The notes: generated by a model not told the origin, from the letters alone. 64,000 nt of DNA from DASSTY01 sp035760645 (GCA_035760645.1 DASTSO010000119.1:1-64000), one strand, 5' to 3'; shown: positions 27,654-38,250, counted from the stretch's first letter. A program made the numbers and translations.

Positions 27654-29528
27654 TCACGGTGTGAGCGCGTCCGTGTAAAGGTTCTTGACCCATAATGCCC
27701 GCACCGATTCCGGATTGAATCCGGTCGGATTGGTCTGTCCGTGCCGGATCGCCAAGGGCGGTGCGGAGCGTGTCGGGAAATATGTACTTGATCCGGTAAT
27801 GGCAGGGTCGAGGCGCTGCTCCATACAGTAGATGATCTGGTCGATGCCATTCGGCCGGTGCCACCCCCAGAGGTCCTGATACTCACAGGTGCGGAACACG
27901 TCGGCGACCCATCGCCCGGGCCAACTCACCGTGTCATCGTCGGTGCTAATCGTGTAGCCGCCATCGGTGGTCGATCCGGGGCCGTCCACGAGATCATAGA
28001 GGAAGGCGGCCACCGCGCCTTCAACGATCGAACCATCGTCGGCCGAGCCATGAGCGACGGCGACCGTGTCCTGGTATTCCGTTGCCTGCTGGAGATACGT
28101 GTTTATCTCGATCGCAACGTCGATGTAGTTCAACCCAGGGCCCCGGGTAATGGCCGCGTGGAAATCCGCGTACCCTTCGGAGATCGCGCAGCCTAGATTG
28201 TGAGCGCCTTGGAGGAAGTGCGGACTCGGGCAACCTCCGCCGTTGATGCCGCCGAGCGCCTTCTCATGGAAGGCGTGGCCGTACTCATGGGCCGGCGTCC
28301 ACGCCTGGAGCTCGGAGGACGTCATCCGGTTGAGTCCGATGTTGATGACATCGCCTAACCCCCCGTAGCTGGCGGTGCCATAGCTCGGGTCTTCGTGGAC
28401 GTTCACATCGATCCGCGAGCGGGTGTAGCCAAACACCTGCGTCGTCCGATTGACGGTGTGCGTGAAACTCGCGTGCATCGCCGAGAGGCGGCTGTCCGCT
28501 GTCGGATAGAGGACCCGCGGCGCCGCATTGCCTGTGAACCGCTGTCGCGGTGCCGTGTAAAGGGTGTAGTCGCCAAACGTGAACCCGTCGGCACGGCGCA
28601 TTCGGTGCCCGGAGTTGATGGGCTGTACGACAAACTCGAACTGGTCCGTGAGCTTGCCGCTGCAGAGCTTGAGGAAGCCATTCTCGTCGGTCGTCGTGCT
28701 GATCGACTTGAGCAATGTCCCGGTCGAGCTCACGACCTTTCCGGTCACGGAAGCGTGCAGGATGGGTTCCTGCACCAGTGTCACGGGATTGACGTAGTAG
28801 AACAGGAAATCGTCGCACACCCTCGTGTTCTCCGGCGAACAGTCCTCGATATCTGGATTGCACTGCATCATGGGACTTGGCATCGTCGTTGCCGCGCGGA
28901 ATGGGCCGGGCTCCGCCACGAACGCTGGTGGCACGAGCGCAGGGTCGAAGGCCGGCGTCAAGCGACCGCCCTCCGGCGTCACGAGTAGCCAAGCCTCGAC
29001 GTAGTCCGCCTCGCGCGGCGCGCCGTCCGACGGGTGCCGCGGGGCATTGAGGTCGCGTGCAAGCAGCGTCACTCGATAGTACCCCGGTTCGTCGATCCGG
29101 ATGGGTAGACTCCGCTGCCACACCTGACCGCGGCCGATGTGATCACGCGCACGCAGAAGTCCCTTGAGGGGCTCCCGCCCAAGGCCAGGAACGCCCAGTT
29201 CGCGCTCGAGCTGCCGCCCCTCCAGCTCTGGCAGCGTGACGATCACCTCGGCGTTGTCTGTCGAATGGAGACCTTGGACGCGGGGTTGCAGCACAATGGT
29301 CCGTCCCGGGGCGAACGGGCCCGTGGCGGCGAGCTCGAGTGCGAACCGGGGCACGTCAGCGAACTCGGGCGGGCGCTCGTTGCGCGCTGGGCTTTCCACT
29401 GAAAGGCGCGGCGTGGCTTGGGACGAGGGCCCGGTATGGTCGGCACCGCAGGCGGCGAGGCCGAGCGCTAGGATTGCGCCGATCGCGCGCTCCCACATGG
29501 CGGGGAAGGAGACCTGCAGTCGAGACAT
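27654..29528 (-). CDS. Lipid-anchored zincin-like metalloprotease (module A)
   Basis: 624 residues. The lipoprotein signal ends LALGLAACG. An N-terminal beta-rich region (to about 200) is followed by a cysteine-bearing domain (MMQCNPDIEDCSPENTRVCD) and a carboxypeptidase-regulatory-like segment. The protease core has HEYGH at 414-418 and CAISEGYADFHAA about 33 residues later, fitting HExxH plus a third ligand Glu (gluzincin-like). SIVEGAVAAFLYDLVDGPGS and GIDQIIYCMEQRLDPAITGS are shared with the module B paralogue. Expected at the outer surface or periplasm. A shared regulatory motif lies 350 bp upstream. Confidence 0.8.
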   Translation of the reverse strand: MSRLQVSFPAMWERAIGAILALGLAACGADHTGPSSQATPRLSVESPARNERPPEFADVPRFALELAATGPFAPGRTIVLQPRVQGLHSTDNAEVIVTLPELEGRQLERELGVPGLGREPLKGLLRARDHIGRGQVWQRSLPIRIDEPGYYRVTLLARDLNAPRHPSDGAPREADYVEAWLLVTPEGGRLTPAFDPALVPPAFVAEPGPFRAATTMPSPMMQCNPDIEDCSPENTRVCDDFLFYYVNPVTLVQEPILHASVTGKVVSSTGTLLKSISTTTDENGFLKLCSGKLTDQFEFVVQPINSGHRMRRADGFTFGDYTLYTAPRQRFTGNAAPRVLYPTADSRLSAMHASFTHTVNRTTQVFGYTRSRIDVNVHEDPSYGTASYGGLGDVINIGLNRMTSSELQAWTPAHEYGHAFHEKALGGINGGGCPSPHFLQGAHNLGCAISEGYADFHAAITRGPGLNYIDVAIEINTYLQQATEYQDTVAVAHGSADDGSIVEGAVAAFLYDLVDGPGSTTDGGYTISTDDDTVSWPGRWVADVFRTCEYQDLWGWHRPNGIDQIIYCMEQRLDPAITGSSTYFPTRSAPPLAIRHGQTNPTGFNPESVRALWVKNLYTDALTP

Positions 29529-29880
29529 GTGCCCGTTCCTTGAGTGTGGTTGGCTCCATTACTGCTGGGCCGTAGCAGAATCCGGCAATGGGCGATCCGG
29601 TGGGGTCGCGGAAGGGGGCCCGCCGTCGGCGTTCAGGTGCGGCCGCTCCTAGGCCGCACCCTCAGCGCGCGGTCGCCCCTAGCGACGGGCGCGACGAGCC
29701 GCGCGATCAGGATCTAGGTGTGAGCGCAAGTTGACACACTGGCTCGGGCCAGGTGGCCGAAGCCGCCTTCATCGAGCGGTCCTGCGAGCGGGACTGATGC
29801 TGGGGGTATGCGAGTAGCGACCAGGCGATAGCTAGACCCGTCGCGCAAGACTCAGATTACCATCCGAGCCTGTGTCCAAC
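29529..29880. other. Upstream region of zincin module A
   Basis: About 350 bp with no credible gene, presumably the promoter region for the minus-strand zincin. No clear -35/-10 pair could be chosen by eye. Confidence 0.45.
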
Positions 29881-29901
29881 AACCTGGGGGAATCCCTAGG
29901 T
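29881..29901 (-). promoter_or_regulatory. Shared near-palindrome, site 2
   Basis: Read on the minus strand: CCTAGGG-ATT-CCCCCAGG then TT, nearly identical to site 1 (14886-14906) and in the same orientation to its gene, the module A zincin. Confidence 0.5.
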
Positions 29902-30047
29902 GCCAGGTCCCCGGAAAGGTGATAGCGATTACCCGTAAACCCTGCCGATCCCGGGTCAACTCCGCACAGATCGCCCGAAAGGGCGTTCGTCAGTGCATGG
30001 CTTTAAGGCGGCGGGCGACGTTGTACGTCCCAACCAAGGCAGCCACT

Positions 30048-30467
30048 CTACGGTATCTCCTCTGGCAACGAAGCCTGCCGACTGTGCCCGAACCCCGCGA
30101 GCGCAGCCTGGATCTCCGCTTCGAGCCGCGAGCGCTCGGCCGCCTGCTCAGCGTCCGTGAAGACGCGTTCGGGAATCGCGTCGTACTCCCAGTAGAGCCC
30201 AACGAGCCGCTCGATGCCGAGGGCATCACCCGCATACACCTGGTCCTGGCTCGCTGCCTCACCGCCGAAATACACGTCCATCATGATCCGCTGCAGCGCG
30301 GACGCCGCGGGAATGGCGCCTGTAGCCCCTGCCTGGGCGTAGTAGCGAAACAGCCAGCCCCGGGCGACGGCGGGAGTCGGAAGCGTGAGCCCCACCTCAG
30401 CGAGGGCGCGTCGGAATTCGGGCTCGGCGTCCGCACGCACGAGCGTGTCGGCGCGCTCGCCGGCCAA
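30048..30467 (-). CDS. Hypothetical protein (139 aa), possibly 5'-truncated
   Basis: Protein-like helical sequence: EFRRALAEVGLTLPTPAVAR, GWLFRYYAQAGATGAIPAAS, LQRIMMDVYFGG and ERLVGLYWEYDAIPERVFTD. The only near start is TTG at 30467 (or GTG at 30440), without a ribosome binding site, so it may be the C-terminal part of a lost longer gene. No family recognised. Confidence 0.45.
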   Translation of the reverse strand: MAGERADTLVRADAEPEFRRALAEVGLTLPTPAVARGWLFRYYAQAGATGAIPAASALQRIMMDVYFGGEAASQDQVYAGDALGIERLVGLYWEYDAIPERVFTDAEQAAERSRLEAEIQAALAGFGHSRQASLPEEIP

Positions 30468-30756
30468 GGCAGGGACCGCGGCCGGAGGACCTCGGCGACT
30501 TAGAAGTGGGCATTACGGGGGTGGCGGATGGGCTGGTGAGATTGCCTCTAGGCGAGACTTCGATAAATCGACGTCATTCCTAGGTGGAAACTCGCGGGGC
30601 GTCGGAAGCAGGGGGAAGCATCCTTCGCCGCCGATCTCAGGACCTCTTCTGCCCCTGGCAAGAGAGTCGCATGATCTTCACTGAGGTATTGCGGAGTACG
30701 GCCGGGCGCATGGCCTACAATTCCTTCCGCCGTGGAGGTCGATGCCCTCAGGTAGC

Positions 30757-31260
30757 ATGGACGAGAATTTCAGCCGGCTCATCCGACTGTTCAGTGCCGC
30801 GAGTGGCGAATTCATCGGCCAGCACCTGAGCGACACCTTCATGGGCTTACGAGCCGGGGAGATGTTCGGCCACCGGCGACCGGAGCGACAGCAGAACGTT
30901 GAGATGCTGTATGCCGCCCGGGACTGGGTGGCTACCGCCTTCAGAGAATGGATGCGTCGGCTTCAAGATGGGGTCGCCACACCTGAGGATTCGTGTCCCC
31001 CGTCCTCAACCGGAGCGCATGCCGTCATATCGTCGGGGTCGGTGTCTCCGAGGTGTACCTCGACCATCTTCCTGGCCGAGTTCGAGCGACACCCGTAGCA
31101 GTGACTCGCAAAAGCCTTCCACGAGGCCCGCGCCCGAGCGGCCATCCCCGACGACAGCCTCTACGCGACCGCGATCTAGTCCATATTCGCCCATGCCTTC
31201 GGCAAGGAGGTGGCGGTCGAGAATGGCAGGGCCGTCAACGACCTCCAGCGCAGGCCATGT
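30757..31260 (+). pseudogene. Decayed gene with three in-frame stops
   Basis: A single frame reads MDENFSRLIRLFSAASGEFI, HLSDTFMGLRAGEMFG and MLYAARDWVATAFREWMRRL. After stops at 31096 (TAG) and 31102 (TGA) it continues LAKAFHEARARAAIPDDSLY, then after TAG at 31177 SIFAHAFGKEVAVENGRAVN. Protein-like sequence on both sides of the stops shows a former gene of about 165 codons. The family is not recognised. Confidence 0.55.
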
Positions 31261-31787
31261 GTGCAAGGAGGACCTTGTGCTCCCGAAGCAGCCACGGCGT
31301 CAATCGGTAGCGGCCATGGGTGGCCAAACTTGTTGATTTCGGGGTCAGCGACGGGCAATCCGTCCGTTGATGGCCGCTTTCAGCCGCAGCAATCCGTCTC
31401 GAATGGCCCAGGTCGGAGGTGACTGCCATTCCGGTGCCATGTGGCGGAACCGGTTCGGTGTGAGACCCGCCCACACTTCTCGCCCCGGGCCGGACGCACC
31501 GACCTCCGATTCGAGGTTCCGATCCTCCCTGTCCAAGTCCGCTGTCAGGATCTGGCGTCAAGGTCGCCCTCCGAAGCTGCCGCAGAGCCCGAGCGCGCAC
31601 TTCAGATAGCGCTACAGTAGCGAGTCGGTAGCGCTACTGTCGCGAGCGGGTCCGCCTGTGAGTGCGTTCTAAGTCGTTGTAGCCGCGAGGGGTGCCGCGA
31701 AGCGGCTCCTCGGCTCATGCCTTGCTATTCCAACTGCCCAGCTCCCTTCCAACACAGTGCGCGAATCCTCCGCTTCGGAGCTGGTCC
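31261..31787. other. Region upstream of RHS gene
   Basis: No credible gene. TAGCGCTAC occurs twice (31607-31615, 31629-31637), each a self-complementary TAGCGCTA core about 22 bp apart, 150 bp before the RHS start; a candidate operator pair. Confidence 0.4.
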
Positions 31788-34700
31788 ATGGTGCTCAGTC
31801 GCCTGTGGTGTCGCCTGTCGATTGTTCCCTCGTCCGATGCACTCACTCCGCTGCAGCCACCCGCCGCTCAGTGGCCAGCCGTTCCCCCGGCGGTCCGCCA
31901 CTCGGTTTTCAGCCTAGGGCGCTGGCTGATGCTTGCAGGGCTTCTTCTACTCGGGTCGGGTGCGGCGAGCACCCACCTCTTTGCGCAAGGGAACACCGGC
32001 ACGGTGAGCCCGGCATGCAAGGTGGGGTGTTGGGAGCCCACCTACTTCGTGGAGACCTCCCCCATCGGCCGGGTGGCCACGGTACCGAGTGGCGCCAGCG
32101 GGCTTACGGCGACGTTTACGGTGACTAACACCGGCACGATGGACGACGCGTACAACCTCACGTGTCCGATCAGCGGCGCCGTGACAAGTTGTGCGCTGGA
32201 CCGCACTGACCTCGAGCTCGGGTCGGGCCAGAGCGCCCAGGTCACCATGACTGTCGCAGTCGGGACGGGGACTACCGGCACGGCGTATCTGAACGTCACC
32301 TCGCCCTTCGCCAGCACTTCCAGCCACTACTACCTCACGCTCGGGCCGAACGTGAAGCTCGCGGCGCCCATTGCCACCACGGCAGGGCGAGCGGTGGTGG
32401 CAAGCCGCCAGCCGGTGATCCGAGCGCTGCTCACGCCCGGCGCCGCGCCGATCGACACGGCGAAGACCCAGCTCGTTTACGTCCACGGCGCCGTGACCGA
32501 CACGATCACCAATCTCACCGGGGCGCTCGTCATTTCCGGCCGGGGGGTGGCGCGCCACAACCGCGGGCTCCTCGAGTGGGAGGTCGACTCCGTCCACGCG
32601 CTCGCCGTCGGTGCGGGCGCCGGCGATTCGGCCAAGGTGCAGGTGACCGCCTGCGACACGGGAAATACCTGCGCGACCGCGACCCAGTGGATCGTTCTGC
32701 CGAATGACGGCAAGCCCGTCCTGGGCTTCTCGGGCCAGCCGCTCGGCACTTGGGGTGGCGGGTTCAGCTCGAGCTTCGGCCCGGGACTCGGCGTCAACGG
32801 CCCTGAGGTGGAGGCAGGCTTCGGCACCGTGCCGTACTTCTCGATGGGTGTTGCCCGCAGCCTCGGCTTCGTCTATTCGACCCGGCAGAGCTATCCGCGT
32901 GCCCTGGTGCCGGTGGACCTCACGCTCCCCGGGGCGAGCTACGCAAGCGGTGACTCGCTCAAGCTCGTCCTTCTCGACGGCGCTACCCGCCTCGACTCGG
33001 TCAAGGTCGGCGCGACAGCCTGTGTTACACCGAGCACGGGAGCGAAAAGTTGCCGCCTCGTGCTCCAGGGCGACTTCAGCGCCAGCGTGCTCTCCCCGGC
33101 GATCCAGCGGAAGTGGCTGCGGCTCGAGGCGACGCTCACGACGGGCGGGATCGCGAAGCAGAGCGTAGATTCGGCCGAGGTGGTACTCGTCGACCGCCGC
33201 CAAAACGCATACGGCTCCGGCTGGTGGCCGACCGTGGCCCCGGTCCTGGCACAGGCGGGGAATGATCGGATTTTGGTAGGGCCGACCGGGACGGCCACGA
33301 TCTATCGCGGCAACGGCGACTCAGTGTACCTCGCGCCGCCTGGCGTTTTCACGGCGCTCACCAAAACGGCGAATGGTTGGGAACTGCGAGCCCGCGCCTC
33401 CCTCGCCAAGAGCGTCTTCAATGCGGCGGGGCGGTTTGTCAAGGCGCTCGACAACTACGGTCTACGCGATTCCGTGGCCTACGACGATCAGGGGCGAGTC
33501 ACGGCGGTGGTCGACCCCCTGGGCAAGCAGATCACCATCGCGTACGACGGGAGCCACAAGCTCAGCACGATCACCGATGCCGGCTTGCAGCAGCCCCGGC
33601 AGACCCGCGTCCAGATCGACCCCATAACCAACCAGCTCGTTTACGACTCGGTCGCGTCGCCGGCCTCGCGGCCGGCGACCCGCCGCTACGTCTATCAGCA
33701 GTATGGCGGGGCCGGCGCACTGCTCCTCACGAAGAGCATCGGCGTCATCGCTGACACGACCGAGGTGGTCTACGACTCGACCTTCCGGCGCCGTCCATGG
33801 AAGGCGAAGTTGCCGACTGTGCAGAATCCCGCTGGCCGTGACACGATTCCCGTCCTGACCTACACCGCCTACGAGCGTCAGGGCTACGGCCGGGCGGTCG
33901 CGCTCGACAGCACCTACGCCGAGATGCAGGACCCGCGCGGCAACTGGACCCGCTCGCTCCTCAACCGCTGGCGGCAGGTGACGAAGACTTGGGACGCGCT
34001 CGACACGCTCCCCAAGGTCACGGCCCAGGCGGCCTACACCGCCGACGGCTTGCCCCTCTGGTCGCAGTCCCGGAACGACACCACCACGCGCATCCGGAAC
34101 CTCTACGACCAGTACCTCCGGCCGGTGCGGACGACGGCAAGCCGCGAAAACGGGCGGGTGATGCGGCTGGACAGCCTCGAGTACGACGCGCTGCACCGGG
34201 TCATCAAGCGGTTCACGCTTCAGGACGACACGGTCCGGTACTACTACAATCCGCACTGGAGCGTAGAGGCGGTCACGACGTTGCGGTATGTCAACGGCGT
34301 GACCCTGCGGGACTCGACGAGTACTGTCTATAACGACACCACTGGCCAGGTACTCTATACGAAGCTCCCGGGTGATACGGCTACCACCCGCTACTTCTAC
34401 GACCCGGTCTGGAAGAACCCGGCCTACACCATCGACCGGAGCGGCGACACGCTGGGCGTGACGACCTACGACCAGTACGGCCGTGCCGTCGAGAGCAGGC
34501 GGCGCACGCGGGTGGCGGCGGAGGACGAGTCCATCGACTATCGCTATCGCAAGAGCGCGAGCCAGTTCAACGAGGCGAACCAGGTCGTGCGGAGTGTGCT
34601 CTACCAGTTGCCTGACTTCGCCTCAACTCCGATGGACTCCATCGTCGGCCGCGTGGTCTATGACCGAGCCGGCCGGGACTCGCTTCACATTGGCAACACG

Positions 34701-36974
34701 GGCGTGGCGGAGCAATGGCAGTACGACCGGCTGGGCCGAGAGGTCCGCCACTGGCAGTACCCTGGCGCGGCGCCTGACTCAATCGTCTACGACCTGGCCG
34801 GCAATCCGGTCAAGCGCGTCACCCGGCGCGGATACGTCATCGCGGCCGACTTCGACAGCCGGAATCGGGATACGCTCGCGGTGATCCCCACCATCGGCAC
34901 GCTCCGGAAGAAGTACGCCGGGCCGGCGGGTCAGCTCACGAGCATTTGGCTCGAGAATGCCGTCGACTCGATCGGCGGCGTCGATGGGTCGCTGGGCTGG
35001 CACTACGACGCCTGGGGGCGGCTCGTCGGGGACACGGTGTACGTCGGCGCCGGCAAGCGGCAGTCCAGGTACGGCTACGACACCCTGGACCGGCCATGGT
35101 TCCGCTCGGACTCGTTGGTGCGGCCCACGGGCGGCGTCCCGCTCTTTTCCTGGATTTACGGCTACGAGAAGTATCGCGGGACCTTGAGCGCCATTCGCGC
35201 CGCGACAGGAAATGACTCGATCATCGTAGCCTACGACGCGCAGGGCCGCATGAAGGAGCAGCGGATCTGGATGCTCGGGCCCTACACCACCGCCGGCGAC
35301 CGGGTCACTCGCACCTACAACTACACGACGGCGGGGGCTCTGAAGAACATCAACACCGCCGCCTACCGCGATCCGGGCATGGGCGGCGGCAGCTTCCTGG
35401 CCGGTATCCAGGAGCAGGCGATCGGCCAGGAGGATGCGCAGGCCATGCTCTCACCCCGGTGGCGCGAGCAGCACGGCCTCGGCGGCGTCACCGATACACT
35501 GCGCGAGACGCTCGACTACGACGCGTGGGAGCGACTCACGAGCTGGAGTCTCCGAAAGGGGAATACGACGCTTACGAGCGAGACGTACAGCTTCGATGCT
35601 GCCGGCAACCTCACCACGCTGGCGAGCGGCACCGGCACCTACGACGCGCTCTCGGACCAGCTCACGGCGATCGGCGCGCAGCGCTTTGGCTACGACGCGG
35701 CGGGCAACCTGGTTGCCGACACCCTCGGGAGCACGATCCGCACCTACACCTACGACGCAATGGAGCGGCTCACGGCGGTGCGGCAAAACGGCGTCCTGAT
35801 CGCTCGCTACGGCTACGATGTGCTGGGGCGTCGGATCGTGAAGCGGGTATATTCGAGCGTGACCGGCGGGACGGAGGGCTACACCCGGTTCGTGTACGCC
35901 GGCGACCAGATCCTCCTCGACGCCGACTCGGCGGGCACCGTACAGCGGCGCTACACTTGGGGACCGGGGCAGGACAACCTGCTCGCGATCAACGATGGCA
36001 CCGCGGGCGGCCATTACTATACGGTACAGGACCGCCTCGGCAGCATCCGCGGACTTGTGAAGCAGGACGGGACATGGTTGGGCACGATCACCTACCGTCC
36101 CTATGGTCCCACCGCCCGCAGCACGGGCCTGCTGCCGAGTTGGCTGCGGCAGCGGTGGGCGGGGCAGGAGTACGACGCGGAGACGGGGCTCTACTACATG
36201 CGGGCGCGCTACTACAGCCTTGCGCTGCGGCGCTTCATCCAAGAGGACCCCGTGGGGCACGCAGGCGGCCGGAACGTCTATACCTACGTAGACGGGCAGG
36301 TGCTCGAGACGCGCGACCCGAGCGGGTTGTGGGCCACCGCGCCGGCACCGGTCATCCAACCCTGCCAGGGGGGCTCGTGTTTCGAGGAGAATCCCGCAGG
36401 CAGCTTCGGGAGTGCTGCGGAAAGGGACTTCTGGGATCCCAACTCGCATTACATTCCTCCAGCGCCGGCAGTGCCTGTGCTTACCCCGCAAGACCTTCAG
36501 GCTATAGACAATGCAGTCCAGAATGCGCAGGGTTCGCAATCACCCCGTCAAGACCTCGGGGTGGTCGGGAATAAGATTCGGGGCGGGTGTGAGGGCTCGA
36601 ATACCTGCATGGATCTGTTTGAGCGCTACTGGACAGGAGGGGGCGACTTGAAGCTTTCTCCGGCACAGTTCGATGCAGTCGTCCAAGCCGCGCGCGATGT
36701 CGGGGTCGTTCGGTCGACAGAGATGACCGAGTTCAATGGACAGCGTGCAGTACAGATGTCGATCAGCCTATACCGGTCCAATGAGTATCGGTACGCCTAC
36801 GGAACAGCGACATTCTATTTCGATACAGGCGGCCATGCGATCGGATTCAGTGATGTGTATAACTTCGATAGTCAGCCGCTGGGGCAGAGATCGTTTGGTG
36901 CAGAGATCCGCACGCGAGGCGTGAGAGCGCTCTCACCAGCGAGCGCCAGGGCGTTCAACATTCACTACCCTTGA
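31788..36974 (+). CDS. RHS/YD-repeat protein with variable C-terminal domain
   Basis: 1728 residues from the ATG at 31788 (GGAG 7 bp upstream). A signal segment WLMLAGLLLLGSGAASTHLF ends at FAQ. Beta-sandwich domains follow (PSGASGLTATFTVTNTGTMD), then dozens of YD repeats (YDAWGRLVGD, YDAQGRMKEQ, YDAMERLTAV) forming the expected shell. The RHS core is DRLGSIRGLVKQDGTWLGTI, GQEYDAETGLYYMRARYYS and RRFIQEDPVG, ending DPSGLW near residue 1520. The last 210 residues are unrelated and lower in GC, with GGCEGSNTCMDLFERYW and GTATFYFDTGGHAIGFSD: a swapped toxin-like tip of unknown activity. Paired with the gene 12 bp downstream. Confidence 0.9.
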   Translation: MVLSRLWCRLSIVPSSDALTPLQPPAAQWPAVPPAVRHSVFSLGRWLMLAGLLLLGSGAASTHLFAQGNTGTVSPACKVGCWEPTYFVETSPIGRVATVPSGASGLTATFTVTNTGTMDDAYNLTCPISGAVTSCALDRTDLELGSGQSAQVTMTVAVGTGTTGTAYLNVTSPFASTSSHYYLTLGPNVKLAAPIATTAGRAVVASRQPVIRALLTPGAAPIDTAKTQLVYVHGAVTDTITNLTGALVISGRGVARHNRGLLEWEVDSVHALAVGAGAGDSAKVQVTACDTGNTCATATQWIVLPNDGKPVLGFSGQPLGTWGGGFSSSFGPGLGVNGPEVEAGFGTVPYFSMGVARSLGFVYSTRQSYPRALVPVDLTLPGASYASGDSLKLVLLDGATRLDSVKVGATACVTPSTGAKSCRLVLQGDFSASVLSPAIQRKWLRLEATLTTGGIAKQSVDSAEVVLVDRRQNAYGSGWWPTVAPVLAQAGNDRILVGPTGTATIYRGNGDSVYLAPPGVFTALTKTANGWELRARASLAKSVFNAAGRFVKALDNYGLRDSVAYDDQGRVTAVVDPLGKQITIAYDGSHKLSTITDAGLQQPRQTRVQIDPITNQLVYDSVASPASRPATRRYVYQQYGGAGALLLTKSIGVIADTTEVVYDSTFRRRPWKAKLPTVQNPAGRDTIPVLTYTAYERQGYGRAVALDSTYAEMQDPRGNWTRSLLNRWRQVTKTWDALDTLPKVTAQAAYTADGLPLWSQSRNDTTTRIRNLYDQYLRPVRTTASRENGRVMRLDSLEYDALHRVIKRFTLQDDTVRYYYNPHWSVEAVTTLRYVNGVTLRDSTSTVYNDTTGQVLYTKLPGDTATTRYFYDPVWKNPAYTIDRSGDTLGVTTYDQYGRAVESRRRTRVAAEDESIDYRYRKSASQFNEANQVVRSVLYQLPDFASTPMDSIVGRVVYDRAGRDSLHIGNTGVAEQWQYDRLGREVRHWQYPGAAPDSIVYDLAGNPVKRVTRRGYVIAADFDSRNRDTLAVIPTIGTLRKKYAGPAGQLTSIWLENAVDSIGGVDGSLGWHYDAWGRLVGDTVYVGAGKRQSRYGYDTLDRPWFRSDSLVRPTGGVPLFSWIYGYEKYRGTLSAIRAATGNDSIIVAYDAQGRMKEQRIWMLGPYTTAGDRVTRTYNYTTAGALKNINTAAYRDPGMGGGSFLAGIQEQAIGQEDAQAMLSPRWREQHGLGGVTDTLRETLDYDAWERLTSWSLRKGNTTLTSETYSFDAAGNLTTLASGTGTYDALSDQLTAIGAQRFGYDAAGNLVADTLGSTIRTYTYDAMERLTAVRQNGVLIARYGYDVLGRRIVKRVYSSVTGGTEGYTRFVYAGDQILLDADSAGTVQRRYTWGPGQDNLLAINDGTAGGHYYTVQDRLGSIRGLVKQDGTWLGTITYRPYGPTARSTGLLPSWLRQRWAGQEYDAETGLYYMRARYYSLALRRFIQEDPVGHAGGRNVYTYVDGQVLETRDPSGLWATAPAPVIQPCQGGSCFEENPAGSFGSAAERDFWDPNSHYIPPAPAVPVLTPQDLQAIDNAVQNAQGSQSPRQDLGVVGNKIRGGCEGSNTCMDLFERYWTGGGDLKLSPAQFDAVVQAARDVGVVRSTEMTEFNGQRAVQMSISLYRSNEYRYAYGTATFYFDTGGHAIGFSDVYNFDSQPLGQRSFGAEIRTRGVRALSPASARAFNIHYP

Positions 36975-36986
36975 CGGGTGGAATCT

Positions 36987-37415
36987 ATGCGGCGCACTGT
37001 CATTGGCTTGATCGTACTGGTCGCACTGCTCGCTGTGGTCTACTGGAGGTTCTCGGACTCCTTGCCCCCGAGGACGCCAGCGAAGGTCGCTCGCCTGATC
37101 AGTGGGCTGTCCTTGCCACCTGGAGCGAGAGTCTTGCGGTTTGAGGATGAGTGGAGCGGCCTGAGAGGAGACGGATTCACCAGAGTAATCATCGCGCTGC
37201 CGCCGAGCGGGATGGAGCGCGTGAAGGCGCAGGCCCGAAATCAAGGCTATCAATCACTTTCGTCGCCTGAAGCCCCGCGGGGCCTGCTCGCGGTCCAAGT
37301 GCCGGATGCCTCACAGGGGCTGTATCGCTTTGAGCATGATGACGACGGTGTGGTGAAGCTCGCGGTTGTAGATACCGAGCGCGGGCGTCTTAGCATTGTC
37401 TATATGGTTCAGTGA
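36987..37415 (+). CDS. Putative RHS immunity protein, membrane-anchored
   Basis: 142 residues from the ATG at 36987, 12 bp after the RHS stop. N-terminal helix MRRTVIGLIVLVALLAVVYW, then a soluble domain (SLPPGARVLRFEDEWSGLRG, RVIIALPPSGMERVKAQARN). Its composition matches the RHS tip rather than the RHS core. The location makes it the natural cognate immunity protein, guarding from the membrane; this is inference by position. Confidence 0.6.
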   Translation: MRRTVIGLIVLVALLAVVYWRFSDSLPPRTPAKVARLISGLSLPPGARVLRFEDEWSGLRGDGFTRVIIALPPSGMERVKAQARNQGYQSLSSPEAPRGLLAVQVPDASQGLYRFEHDDDGVVKLAVVDTERGRLSIVYMVQ

Positions 37416-37867
37416 TGCTTTGTACTTGGGCTCGTCGTATTTAGGGCGATTCTTCCAAGGACCCGTATCGAGTCAGCCCTACAGCGTTCGGGGTTGGGGC
37501 CTTGAATCGGTTTCTCCTTGCCCAAGCAACTCCACGCCTATTCTCGGTGGATCGGCGCCCTGGTCCACTGTCCGAACGAGTGCCGTGTTCGGGACTGAGC
37601 AATGCGGTGACGTACGACGATCCGAGCGCCACTCCGGTAGTACCTAGCAAGACCGGCCGCTAGATTGCCTGGCGTGTGCTGCGGGCAGGCGCAGGAATTG
37701 GAGGCCGCTCTGCGGCGAGCGCTGGGCGGTGGAAGGCCCGCTCTTACCTCACTGCCCTTGCACGCGCGGGGGCGCCGGTCGCACCGGGCGCTGCTGACGC
37801 GCCTGCTCGAAGCCCACGAGCTTGACTGGGCGCACCAACTTTAACGCTACCAGGCGCACGGTACAGG
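37416..37867. other. Gene-free stretch after RHS module
   Basis: About 450 bp with no credible gene, leading into transposase remnants. Possibly scar sequence from earlier RHS-tip exchanges. Confidence 0.4.
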
Positions 37868-38210
37868 GGATGTCCGGACCGGCCCGAAGTCGACGGATCG
37901 TCGCAGCCTGGCACGAAGCGCCAGGCTGTGGTCGAAGTTCGTGAGAACCCGCTCGCCATGATCCTAGGCGCCACGGACGTGCAGGGCTTGCAGTACGTCG
38001 AAGCCGCGCTCGATCCGATCTGCGCATTCGCCCGCGTTCCCGGCCGGGCAAACTGCACGCCGACAAGGCCCACGATTGTCGCGGCGTGCCCCGTTGTCTG
38101 AGGCAGCGGTACATGAAGAGCCGCGCGCGAAGGCGGCGGAGTCGCGCACCCAGTCTATCCGCCACCGCCGGGTCATCGAGCGCACCTTCGCCTGGACTAC
38201 TAGGTGCCAG
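37868..38210 (+). pseudogene. IS5-family transposase remnant
   Basis: Fragments in different frames match the DDE part of IS5-like transposases: TGPKSTDRR, then PGTKRQAVVEVRENPLAMIL (the conserved 'PG.KRH.LVD..G.PLA'), then KLHADKAHD and finally RHRRVIERTFAW. At least three frame changes. No inverted repeats found. Inactive. Confidence 0.65.
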
Positions 38211-38250
38211 AGTCTTGCAGGCGGTGCGACCTCGGGGTGAGTGTCCTCTG

